11,468 bases of DNA, from positions 890 to 12,357 of the forward strand of contig DCPV01000242.1 in NCBI GenBank assembly GCA_002323775.1, given 5' to 3'. Made by a program: the position numbers and the translations under genes. The notes beneath the pieces are model-generated. The model worked only from the letters and a program-made list of their open reading frames with translations, was not told where the DNA came from and searched no databases. Source of the DNA: Firmicutes bacterium UBA1535 (GTDB lineage Bacteria > Bacillota > Clostridia > Tissierellales > Sedimentibacteraceae). Shown piece by piece: positions 1 through 5,440 of this stretch (position 1 is the first letter of the stretch; each line of letters starts with the position of its first letter).

Positions 1-191
1 TGCTACTGTAGTAAAGTAACGGAGGAACAAATTATAGATGCAGTGTTAAAAGATGGTGCAACTAATATGAGAGAAGTTTTATAAATTACTGGAGCAATGA
101 AAAACTCACAATGCCAGAAAAACAATCCATTAGGTAAGTGCTGTCATCAATAAGTCAAGATGTAATAGATAAAGCATCATCCATGAAATAA
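1..191 (+). pseudogene. 3' remnant of a small cysteine-rich [2Fe-2S]-binding-type protein
   Basis: From base 1, frame 1 reads CYCSKVTEEQIIDAV and on to MREVL, then hits TAA at 82-84. The same frame continues with ITGAMKNSQC and NNPLGKC to about 144. The Cys pattern (CYC near the start, then a single C, then GKCC) resembles the BFD/CopZ-N-type [2Fe-2S] domain of small clostridial ferredoxin-like or metallochaperone proteins. After GKC the frame meets another stop. Deleting-base repair (one base missing near 145) restores a frame reading SSISQDVIDKASSMK and ending at TAA 189-191. So the visible part carries one nonsense codon and one frameshift. The 5' end lies outside the window. The family call is from recalled pattern, not from a search. 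Sequencing error could mimic the frameshift, but two independent lesions favour real decay. Confidence 0.6.
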
Positions 192-316
192 CCAAAATTC
201 AATATACCTAATCTTACCCCTTACTCCTGTATCTATGTATAAACAAATATAGTTCTTTAATTAAGTAAATGCTAGATAGGAAGTAAATAAAGTACTATTT
301 CTATTTTTTTACCTGT

Positions 317-349
317 CTATTTGACAGAGAGTGGATCACTATTGACAGG
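317..349. repeat. Two near-identical 10-11 bp direct repeats ending in TTGACAG/TTGACAGG
   Basis: CTATTTGACAG (317-327) is repeated as CTATTGACAGG (339-349), 22 bp apart. CTGTC at 313-317 also pairs with GACAG at 323-327. The repeats lie just downstream of the minus-strand protease gene, in a gene-free stretch (192-352). A similar string, ACTATTGACA, recurs at 1408-1417 within the main promoter. There is no T-tract in the minus direction, so this is not a convincing terminator. It could be a protein-binding or end sequence, or chance. Confidence 0.3.
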
Positions 350-352
350 GTT

Positions 353-871
353 TTACACTTTGATCTTCTTAAAAAAATTACTTTCAGGACGATAAGGTAC
401 ATTAAAATCATATCCCATTTTATTCATTTCCTGCATCTTTATCAGTAGCAGATTAATATGTGAATTTAACATGCTTGAAATCTGCACTATATCATAACCA
501 TCCCTAGCTAGAGCTAACACCTCGTCATTGTCAATTAATAAATGAGAACAAAAGATATTGGCTTCGTATTCAGTAGTATTTTTCATATCGAAAAGTTCGA
601 ATTCCTTAAGACCGCTACTGGCTAAATTTCTATGAAAAATATCATGACCAATTTCATGAGCTAATACCATCTGCCGCATGTGGTCATCTAGATTATTATT
701 AATAAAGATCATACGTTGCTTCCAGCGGCAGGTATACATGCCAAGTAGATCATCGTAATTCTCATAATAAATTTTGATACCAAGTTCACCTGCAATCTGT
801 CTAGTATCCCTTGTCCCTGTACGTTTGACAAGAGCATTTGCTTTCTTATATATTCCAAAAGAGTCAATCAA
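353..871 (-). CDS. immA: ImmA/IrrE-family zinc metallopeptidase (anti-repressor protease)
   Basis: About 172 aa. It shows the family hallmark LAHEIGHDIFH, with the HExxH zinc motif at residues 72-76 and a probable third ligand in the EYEAN stretch about 30 residues later. The N-terminal half has the usual start of the family (KANALVKRTGTRD and IAGELGIKI). In ICEBs1 and related elements ImmA cleaves the Cro/CI-type repressor ImmR and so induces the element. Here the repressor gene lies immediately upstream on the same strand, 68 nt away, in the same order. No in-frame ATG exists before the upstream stop near 905. The TTG at 871 is chosen because GGGGGGTG sits about 5 nt before it; a TTG at 886 is the alternative. 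The protein is cytoplasmic with no signal peptide. Family call is firm; the exact start is not. The symbol is by analogy with ICEBs1. Confidence 0.88.
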   Translation of the reverse strand: MIDSFGIYKKANALVKRTGTRDTRQIAGELGIKIYYENYDDLLGMYTCRWKQRMIFINNNLDDHMRQMVLAHEIGHDIFHRNLASSGLKEFELFDMKNTTEYEANIFCSHLLIDNDEVLALARDGYDIVQISSMLNSHINLLLIKMQEMNKMGYDFNVPYRPESNFFKKIKV

Positions 872-939
872 AGCAGCACCCCCCAAAAGTCTACTATTCC
901 CCTGTTATTATAGTAAAAAAGTTGTCCGTTAAGATGGAC

Positions 940-1362
940 TTATATATTATTATCGTCATCTAATCTATATTTTTTAGGAGTATACTTTTTATTTTCCTCT
1001 TTGGCATCCCAATAAGCTTGTTGTAAGGAGCGCATAACAGCATCTTTATCTGCTTCTGATAATTCGCCACCCGCAAATAATCCACCGATCTCAGCAACTA
1101 ATTCCTCAGCTTGTTTTGCACCACGATTGCCATATTTAGTCTTGGCCTTTGTGATAAACTCTTCATCTTCTGTTAAAAGATAATTAATGTCTACATTAAA
1201 AAATGCAGCTAATTTAGAATAAACTTCACGTTTCTTTGGATAGCTGTTACTATTTTCATAGCTAATAATTGTGCGTAGTGAAACACCGATTTCTTTTGCC
1301 AATTCAGTCTGGGTCATATCTTTCCCTTTCCGTAAGTCTCTAAGTTTTTCTCCAAATCTCAT
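940..1362 (-). CDS. immR: Cro/CI-type (XRE) HTH transcriptional repressor, ImmR-like
   Basis: 140 aa. Residues 3-65 form a classic HTH_3 domain: FGEKLRDLRKGKDMTQTELA, then a recognition helix around VSLRTIISYEN (about 27-37) and a FFNVDINYLL tail. The C-terminal half (about 70-140) is charged and could carry the ImmA cleavage site, as in ImmR proteins; this is inference. The start is set at ATG 1362 because AAGGAGG (1374-1368) lies 5 nt upstream; an earlier ATG at 1395 adds 11 residues and has no Shine-Dalgarno. The gene is co-directional with the protease gene downstream and divergent from the gene at 1569. It likely binds the repeated TCTTCAYAT half-sites in the divergent region, controlling itself and the rightward promoter. 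Confidence 0.88.
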   Translation of the reverse strand: MRFGEKLRDLRKGKDMTQTELAKEIGVSLRTIISYENSNSYPKKREVYSKLAAFFNVDINYLLTEDEEFITKAKTKYGNRGAKQAEELVAEIGGLFAGGELSEADKDAVMRSLQQAYWDAKEENKKYTPKKYRLDDDNNI

Positions 1363-1367
1363 AATAT

Positions 1368-1374
1368 CCTCCTT
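1368..1374 (-). promoter_or_regulatory. Ribosome binding site deciding the repressor start
   Basis: On the minus strand this reads AAGGAGG, 5 nt before ATG 1362. It lies inside the longer open frame that begins at 1395, so it shows translation starts at the internal ATG. Confidence 0.8.
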
Positions 1375-1411
1375 GAATATGAAGTTATATTTCATAAAAT
1401 GTATTTTACTA

Positions 1412-1440
1412 TTGACATATGATGGTTATCTTCATATAAT
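1412..1440 (+). promoter_or_regulatory. Consensus sigma-A promoter for the rightward transcript
   Basis: TTGACA (1412-1417) and TATAAT (1435-1440) are both perfect hexamers separated by exactly 17 bp. Predicted transcription start is near 1447, about 120 nt before the gene at 1569. The -10 box lies inside the first arm of a palindrome (1429-1453), so a bound repressor would block it. Confidence 0.88.
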
Positions 1441-1489
1441 ATAAATGTGAAGAATAACTACATATATTATAGTACATAAATCTTCACAT
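1429..1489. promoter_or_regulatory. Operator cluster: TCTTCAYAT half-sites between divergent promoters
   Basis: TCTTCATAT (1429-1437) and ATGTGAAGA (1445-1453) form an inverted pair with a 7-bp spacer, covering the -10 box and start of the rightward promoter. A third copy, TCTTCACAT (1481-1489), lies between the -35 and -10 of the leftward promoter. A weaker copy, ATATGAAG, is at 1377-1384 by the repressor RBS. The arrangement suits a Cro/CI-type repressor that shuts the rightward promoter and tunes its own. Binding is inferred from position and symmetry only. Confidence 0.65.
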
Positions 1490-1497
1490 TTTGTCAA
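1469..1497 (-). promoter_or_regulatory. Leftward promoter for the repressor-protease operon
   Basis: On the minus strand TTGACA (1497-1492) is followed after 17 bp by TACTAT (1474-1469, 4 of 6 matches). A perfect TATAAT (1471-1466) overlaps it but at a 20-bp spacing. Predicted start is near 1460, giving a leader of about 100 nt before the repressor ATG. The -10 match is weaker than that of the opposing rightward promoter. Confidence 0.6.
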
Positions 1498-1568
1498 TAG
1501 TCAATAAAAATATGGGGTGGGGAATATAACATGTAAATTAAATACCCCTAAAACAACGGAGGTATGGG

Positions 1569-2150
1569 ATGAGACTTACAAGAAACATGAAGAATATTTC
1601 AAAGATGTATGAGGGTATGAACCTTGATGAGGAACAGGTTTTTCATAAATCAAAACTTGTTCTTGCTATATACAGGGATGTAGTATGGAGAACCATTCAA
1701 GAAGCTAATTATGTAAGGGAAGCATGTGAGTCATATTATAGCAATGAGCTTGCTACAGCTTTAACATATTTAAATGATTTTGCACCTACTGAAAAGAAGG
1801 ACAAGTTTAGTGATAAAGTTTCCTGTATTTTTGAGACTAAATGGATGATAGATCTTGTAGATACAGCAATGATTAAAATTTATAATTATCATACAAATGG
1901 AAAGCTGTATCATGAAATATTGTCAAAATGCTATATTACAGCATATCCAATGACAGAAACAGAAATACTAGAATATCTTTCTATAGAGCGGACAAGTTTC
2001 TATACAAAAAAGAAAGAGGCAATAAAACTATTTGGAATTGCACTTTGGGGATATTCCCTTCCCAAATATCAAGCTATATTTAATGGGACAAGTACTATAG
2101 AAGAAAATGAGTTGCTATATTTCTTTGAAGAAAAACAAAATGTGTACTAA
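1569..2150 (+). CDS. Hypothetical protein with a possible C-terminal HTH, first gene of the rightward transcript
   Basis: 193 aa, not recognised as a named family. The start ATG 1569 is preceded by GGAGG (1558-1562) with 6 nt spacing. The N-terminal two thirds look helical and include one acidic/lysine-rich stretch. Residues about 125-165 (AYPMTETEILEYLSIERTSF, then YTKKKEAIKLFGIALWG) resemble the HTH-plus-basic-helix pattern of sigma-region-4-like or ArpU-like phage regulators. There is no signal peptide or membrane segment. It is the first gene behind the perfect promoter at 1412-1440 and faces the repressor, the position held by excision or activation genes in ICE switches. It is not obviously an excisionase. 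A role in induction is inference from position only. Confidence 0.7.
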   Translation: MRLTRNMKNISKMYEGMNLDEEQVFHKSKLVLAIYRDVVWRTIQEANYVREACESYYSNELATALTYLNDFAPTEKKDKFSDKVSCIFETKWMIDLVDTAMIKIYNYHTNGKLYHEILSKCYITAYPMTETEILEYLSIERTSFYTKKKEAIKLFGIALWGYSLPKYQAIFNGTSTIEENELLYFFEEKQNVY

Positions 2151-2201
2151 GTGTGAACTAAAGTTGAACTAGATACGAACCATCTACGTACTGACTTTGA
2201 A

Positions 2202-2228
2202 TTGTCAATAGCCTATACTCTGTATTAT
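2202..2228 (+). promoter_or_regulatory. Weak candidate promoter upstream of the leader ORF
   Basis: TTGTCA (2202-2207, 5 of 6) and TATTAT (2223-2228, 5 of 6) are separated by only 15 bp, which is short. If used, transcripts would start near 2235 and pass both hairpins at 2265-2369 before the sigma-like gene. Otherwise the gene depends on read-through from 1412-1440. Confidence 0.25.
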
Positions 2229-2264
2229 GGGGAAGTAATGGCCTAAAATAAAATAACAATCAAG

Positions 2265-2295
2265 AGCCTCGGCATTTATGTCGGGGTTATTTTTA
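2265..2295 (+). terminator. Intrinsic terminator or attenuator hairpin, first of a tandem pair
   Basis: A 9-bp stem pairs 2265-2273 (AGCCTCGGC) with 2280-2288, with three G-U pairs and loop ATTTAT, followed by ATTTTTAT. It lies 115 nt past the gene ending at 2150 and upstream of the sigma-like gene. Confidence 0.6.
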
Positions 2296-2327
2296 TGCCC
2301 ATTTCTCCAAATATATGGTGATGGAGA

Positions 2328-2369
2328 AGCCTGGAATAACAAATTAATGTTGTTCTGGGCTTTTTCTTT
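2328..2369 (+). terminator. Intrinsic terminator or attenuator hairpin, second of the tandem pair
   Basis: A 14-bp stem pairs AGCCTGGAATAACA (2328-2341) with TGTTGTTCTGGGCT (2348-2361) through Watson-Crick and three G-U pairs, with loop AATTAA. TTTTTCTTT follows. It ends only 20 nt before the leader ORF. A terminator this close upstream of a leader and gene is suited to attenuation, although simple termination of the preceding transcript also fits. Confidence 0.72.
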
Positions 2370-2389
2370 ACCCAAAAACAGGGGGAAAC

Positions 2390-2464
2390 ATGGAACAGCC
2401 AAAGTCTAGCTTACATACAAAATGTCGTTCTCCTCCTTTTTCTGATGATTACATTCATTTTTAA
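2390..2464 (+). CDS. Candidate 24-aa leader peptide upstream of the sigma-like gene
   Basis: ATG 2390 opens a 24-codon frame beginning MEQPKSSLHTK and ending at TAA 2462-2464. AGGGGG (2380-2385) sits 4 nt before the ATG as a fair Shine-Dalgarno. Its codons for the Ser-Pro-Pro-Phe-Ser-Asp stretch are the 5' arm of the hairpin at 2432-2481, and its stop lies in the hairpin loop. Translating ribosomes would therefore open the hairpin and expose the RBS of the next gene. This is the geometry of translational attenuators such as erm leaders. No homology was tested, and an ORF this short could be chance; the overlap with the hairpin is what supports it. Confidence 0.5.
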   Translation: MEQPKSSLHTKCRSPPFSDDYIHF

Positions 2465-2481
2465 AAATCAGAAAACGGAGG
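2432..2481 (+). promoter_or_regulatory. Hairpin sequestering the ribosome binding site of the sigma-like gene
   Basis: CCTCCTTTTTCTGAT (2432-2446) pairs with ATCAGAAAACGGAGG (2467-2481) over 15 positions with one mismatch (2437/2476). The loop is 20 nt. The whole GGAGG Shine-Dalgarno of the gene at 2489 is the end of the 3' arm, directly paired to CCTCC. There is no T-tract, so this is a translational rather than a transcriptional element. Confidence 0.7.
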
Positions 2482-2488
2482 AATTAGA

Positions 2489-2962
2489 ATGGGTTTTAAT
2501 TATAGTAGAGAAAAGTTGATATTTGATAGAGAATGGGAAAAGTTACGTGGACAATACGAAAAAGCAGGAATGAATGATGAAGCAATACAGGAGCTATATG
2601 ATTTTGATTGGAGCTGGTTTCGTATGAGAAGAAACTACGAAAATCGTGTACAAGCTATGCCGGAAGAAGAGATAGATGAGCAGAATGCTGAAACACGCTC
2701 CAATCTGTTTCAAAGGTTTACATCACTATACACAAGTTTTGATGTAATGGAGCTTTCAGGAAGATACGCTTGGATAGATACTATTTCTGATAATGCACTT
2801 TCAAGAAAACTAAGAGATTTAAGTGATTATGAATTAGAGCTTTTAACTTTATTGGCTTTAGAAGGTTATACGCAGCGTGAAATTGCAAGAAAAATGCACT
2901 GTTCACAAAATGCTATATCCAAAAGATTAATCAAAATAAAAAGAATTTTAAAAGAAAAATAG
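2489..2962 (+). CDS. Sigma-70 region-4-like DNA-binding protein of an integrative element
   Basis: 157 aa. The C-terminal 47 residues form a sigma-70 region 4 type HTH: LSDYELELLTLLALEGYTQR, then EIARKMHCSQNAISKRLIKI, ending in a basic tail. The N-terminal 60 residues (REKLIFDREWEKLRGQYEKA, then DFDWSWFRMRRNYENR) are charged and helical, with no clear region 2, so it is probably a truncated or specialised sigma-like regulator. Similar proteins recur next to recombinase genes in clostridial Tn916/Tn1549-like elements, from family recollection. The start ATG 2489 has GGAGG (2477-2481) 7 nt upstream. That RBS is locked in the hairpin above, so synthesis is probably translationally controlled. 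A terminator follows at 2986. Its target promoter is not visible. Confidence 0.82.
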   Translation: MGFNYSREKLIFDREWEKLRGQYEKAGMNDEAIQELYDFDWSWFRMRRNYENRVQAMPEEEIDEQNAETRSNLFQRFTSLYTSFDVMELSGRYAWIDTISDNALSRKLRDLSDYELELLTLLALEGYTQREIARKMHCSQNAISKRLIKIKRILKEK

Positions 2963-2985
2963 AATATTTTTCAAAAATGGTTGTC

Positions 2986-3028
2986 AAAAAGGTCTTCTCG
3001 TTGCCTACACATTGAGGGGATCTTTTTT
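2986..3028 (+). terminator. Terminator of the sigma-like gene
   Basis: AAAAAGGTCTTCTC (2986-2999) pairs with GAGGGGATCTTTTT (3014-3027) over 14 positions, three of them G-U. The loop is 14 nt and the 3' arm ends in a run of six T. It begins 24 nt after the stop codon at 2962. Confidence 0.72.
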
Positions 3029-3061
3029 ATTCCCTGTCTTGTACTTTGAAAACTAAATATC

Positions 3062-3380
3062 CGATTACATAAATACGTTAGCTGATGAGCCAGAAATGGA
3101 GAAGCGACAATGGAGGATGCGCGATGACCACCTGTAAGAGCAGATATTTATTTTCTGCTTTTATCAAAGTCGGCAAAATAAGGTGCAAAGCGATACCCAT
3201 CCGTTCCAAGAAACAATCTATGGTAGATTATTCGCAATAACCTCATCAGCCTATAATGATACTTCTGCCCAGCCACAGACATCGCAATGGGGGCAGCCAG
3301 CGGAGATCCCGGTGGAGGTGAGAGTCCTATGATGCAATAACTGTTAAAGCAGTTACAACCAGTTGCAGTTTATGTAATCG
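3062..3380 (+). ncRNA. Large structured non-coding RNA candidate, about 320 nt
   Basis: The segment is closed by a perfect 12-bp helix, CGATTACATAAA (3062-3073) with TTTATGTAATCG (3369-3380). A second perfect helix pairs GCTGATGAG (3081-3089) with CTCATCAGC (3242-3250). Inside that, TGGAGGATG (3111-3119) pairs with 3198-3208 around a 2-nt bulge, then CACCT (3129-3133) with AGGTG (3181-3185), then a hairpin 3139-3144/3154-3159. Another hairpin is 3215-3220/3224-3229. Past the 9-bp helix lie CTGCCC/GGGCAG (3265-3270/3291-3296) and a two-part stem 3333-3343/3350-3367 enclosing TTAAAG. All helices nest without conflict. No well-supported ORF fills it. It lies between the sigma-like gene terminator and the recombinase operon, and I recall similar non-coding stretches there in other clostridial elements. 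The strand follows the neighbours. No clear promoter was found. The class is not identified; the raiA class is one to test. Confidence 0.72.
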
Positions 3381-3386
3381 CCCTTT

Positions 3387-3442
3387 AAGTCTTGCTTGCA
3401 AGACTTTGTGTGTTGGGGATGGTAGTGTCTAAGTACAACACA
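3387..3442 (+). other. Two hairpins directly after the structured RNA domain
   Basis: AAGTCTTG (3387-3394) pairs perfectly with CAAGACTT (3399-3406) around CTTG. TGTGTTG (3409-3415) then pairs with CAACACA (3436-3442), loop 20 nt, followed by AAAATCTT. They sit 6 nt beyond the 12-bp closing helix and may be its 3' domain. Neither has a good T-tract. Confidence 0.55.
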
Positions 3443-3462
3443 AAATCTTAATATTAGAAGCA

Positions 3463-3530
3463 ATGGGGATCGCTTGAAATAGACGAGAGTTTAATCATAA
3501 GTTTTATTTAAAATGGCGGTCCCTATTTTT
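3463..3530 (+). terminator. Long-loop terminator-like hairpin before the integration operon
   Basis: ATGGGGATCGC (3463-3473) pairs with GCGGTCCCTAT (3516-3526) over 11 positions with two G-U pairs, and the sequence continues TTTT to 3530. The 42-nt loop is long for a simple terminator. It lies about 70 nt before the small gene at 3599, so it could end the non-coding RNA or act as a conditional attenuator of the recombinase genes. Confidence 0.5.
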
Positions 3531-3598
3531 GTGATATTAAGCAGATGAAAAATACTTACATAAACAATAATAAAATTTACATGAATGGAGGGATGGCT

Positions 3599-3760
3599 AT
3601 GACAAAGGAGCAATCAGTGAAAGAAGTAGAATATAAAATGGCTTTAAAACTGCTAAAAATCTTACTTTGTAGAGGAATTATAACGGATGAAGAATATGCA
3701 GAAATTGATGAATTAAACCGTCAGACCTTTTCTCCAGAACTTTCAAAAGTATATGTGTAA
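3599..3760 (+). CDS. Small SHOCT-like protein preceding the recombinase triad
   Basis: 53 aa from ATG 3599, chosen because GGAGGG (3587-3592) lies 6 nt upstream; longer readings from 3545 or 3581 have no such site. Residues 18-39 (LLKILLCRGIITDEEYAEID) have the short two-helix SHOCT pattern: hydrophobic helix, G-I/L-I-T/S turn, then an acidic helix. A tail of NRQTFSPELSKVYV follows. SHOCT-type modules are short oligomerisation or interaction motifs with no enzymatic function. The gene lies 80 nt before the first recombinase on the same strand. From recollection, near-identical small proteins often precede recombinase genes in clostridial elements, so a helper or regulatory role in integration is possible. 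Function unproven. Confidence 0.75.
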   Translation: MTKEQSVKEVEYKMALKLLKILLCRGIITDEEYAEIDELNRQTFSPELSKVYV

Positions 3761-3840
3761 TAACACTAGCTATATTTGAATTCTTGTGGTAATGTGTGTT
3801 GCTAACAGGAACTAAAGTTCTAAAGGAAAGGAGGAAAACC

Positions 3841-5430
3841 ATGGCAAAAAAAGTAAGAAAAATAGAACCTGTAAAGCAAAAGGTTATCTTAGAATTACAA
3901 CCTAAAAAACGAGTTTGTGCTTACTGCAGAGTCAGTACTGATTCAAGAGAACAACAGAATTCCTTTTCTGCACAAGTAGAATATTACAAGACTTTTATCG
4001 GAAAAAAGGATGACTGGGAATACACAGGAATTTATGCTGATGAAGCCAAAAGTGGAACACAAGTAAAAAGACGTGATGAATTTTTGCGAATGATGAAAGA
4101 CTGTGAAGACGGCAAAATTGATATGATTATTACAAAATCCGTCACAAGGTTTGCTAGAAATACAGTAGAGAGTATTGAGGCTATCAGAAAGCTAAAAGCA
4201 CTTGGTATCGGGGTATATTTTGAGAAAGAACATATTAATACCCTATCAGAAAAAAGTGAGCAGATGATTACCATACTAAGCTCCCTTGCACAAGGAGAGG
4301 CAGAAAGCATCTCCACTAATAACAAATGGGCAGTTAAAAAGAGATTTCAAGATGGAACATTTAAGCTTAGTGACCCTGCTTATGGATATACCAAGGATGA
4401 AGATGGAAATCTCATAATAAAAGAAGATGAAGCAAAGATTGTTCGTAGGATTTTTCATGAATATCTAAATGGAAAAGGCTCATATGTAATAGCAAGGCAT
4501 TTAAAAGACGATAATATCCCAACCATACGCTCAGCAGAAGAATGGCAGGACAGTGTAGTAAAAGCAATCTTACAAAATCCCATCTACGAGGGAGACTTAT
4601 TATTACAAAAGACATATACAACTGAGGTGCTTCCCTTTGAAAGAAAAACAAATAAAGGGGAGTTGCCTCAGTATTTTATTGAAAACAATCACCAACCCAT
4701 TATTACAAGAGAAGAAGGGCAGATGGTCCGAGAGATTTATGAATATCGAAGAAATCAAATGGGAATAGATTATAGTGGAAAATACCAAAACAGATATAAA
4801 TTTAGTAGCAAAATCACCTGCAAGGAATGTGGTAGCACCTTTAGGAGACAAAAGATTTATATCGGTAAACCATATGAGAAAATCCAGTGGTGCTGTATTC
4901 AGCATATAAGGGATATAAAGAAATGCAGTATGAAAGCGGTAAGGGAAGATATTATAAAAGAAACCTTCCTAACTATGTGGAATAAGCTGGTAAGCAATCA
5001 TACAGATATCCTTTATCCCCTAATAGAATCATTAAAGAATTTAAGAACAGATCATGAGCAGGAAGAAGAAATTAAGAAACTAAATAATAGAATTATGGAA
5101 TTAACAGAGCAGAGTCATATCCTAAGCAGAGTCGTATCGAAAGGGTATATTGACTCTGCTATTTTTATAGAAAGACAAAATGCTCTGACTGTAGAAATTG
5201 AAGCCGTTAAGAAAATGAGGAATCAATGCCTTGATGATAACGGTTATGAAAAAGAAATCGTAGGAACAGTAAGACTGCTAGAAATCATAAGGAATAATCC
5301 AGAGATTATAGAAGAGTATGACGAAAACCTATTTCTCCATACAGTGGAAAATATTATTATCGGTGAAAATTATGAGATTACCTTCAAGCTAATTAATAAT
5401 CTGGAGCTGACAGAGCATTATGGAAAGTGA
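3841..5430 (+). CDS. Large serine recombinase 1 of a triad (site-specific integrase)
   Basis: 529 aa from ATG 3841, with AAGGAGG (3828-3834) 6 nt before it; an in-frame GTG at 3796 adds an unlikely extension that contains this RBS. The N-terminal resolvase domain starts RVCAYCRVSTDSREQQ, with catalytic Ser32, and includes the conserved ITKSVTRFARNTVE arginines. The recombinase domain follows (about 185-300, AYGYTKDEDGNLIIKEDEAK). Next comes a zinc ribbon with C327, C330, C351 or C352 and C362. A coiled coil follows (about 400-440). This is the standard large serine integrase layout, which joins attP and attB through a Ser-DNA intermediate. It overlaps or abuts the next gene and ends at TGA 5430. 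Triads of such genes form the integration module of several Firmicute ICEs. Confidence 0.93.
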   Translation: MAKKVRKIEPVKQKVILELQPKKRVCAYCRVSTDSREQQNSFSAQVEYYKTFIGKKDDWEYTGIYADEAKSGTQVKRRDEFLRMMKDCEDGKIDMIITKSVTRFARNTVESIEAIRKLKALGIGVYFEKEHINTLSEKSEQMITILSSLAQGEAESISTNNKWAVKKRFQDGTFKLSDPAYGYTKDEDGNLIIKEDEAKIVRRIFHEYLNGKGSYVIARHLKDDNIPTIRSAEEWQDSVVKAILQNPIYEGDLLLQKTYTTEVLPFERKTNKGELPQYFIENNHQPIITREEGQMVREIYEYRRNQMGIDYSGKYQNRYKFSSKITCKECGSTFRRQKIYIGKPYEKIQWCCIQHIRDIKKCSMKAVREDIIKETFLTMWNKLVSNHTDILYPLIESLKNLRTDHEQEEEIKKLNNRIMELTEQSHILSRVVSKGYIDSAIFIERQNALTVEIEAVKKMRNQCLDDNGYEKEIVGTVRLLEIIRNNPEIIEEYDENLFLHTVENIIIGENYEITFKLINNLELTEHYGK

Positions 5431-5440
5431 GGTGAGGAAG

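Noticed and set aside
2205..2402. 65-aa minus-strand frame over the tandem hairpins
   Set aside because: It covers two palindromic terminator stems and the leader start, and has no convincing ribosome site; a chance frame.
3085..3240. 51-codon ORF inside the structured RNA (ATG 3085 to TAA 3240, starts MSQKWRSDNGG)
   Set aside because: It has no Shine-Dalgarno, its start is buried in the 9-bp long-range helix, and the long-range pairing explains the segment better. It remains possible that a peptide is made; codon conservation in homologues would tell.
3270..3380. Group II intron remnant, prompted by a GTGAGAGTCCT stretch
   Set aside because: No recognisable domain V hairpin, no GTGYG 5' end and no intron-encoded protein.
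3474..3502. Possible promoter TTGAAA with CATAAG before the SHOCT gene
   Set aside because: The -10 matches only 4 of 6 and the elements lie in the loop of the terminator-like hairpin; too weak to list.
4032..4905. Several minus-strand frames inside recombinase 1
   Set aside because: Antisense shadows of a clear recombinase gene, rich in Leu/Ser/Phe as expected from the reverse of a Lys/Glu-rich gene.
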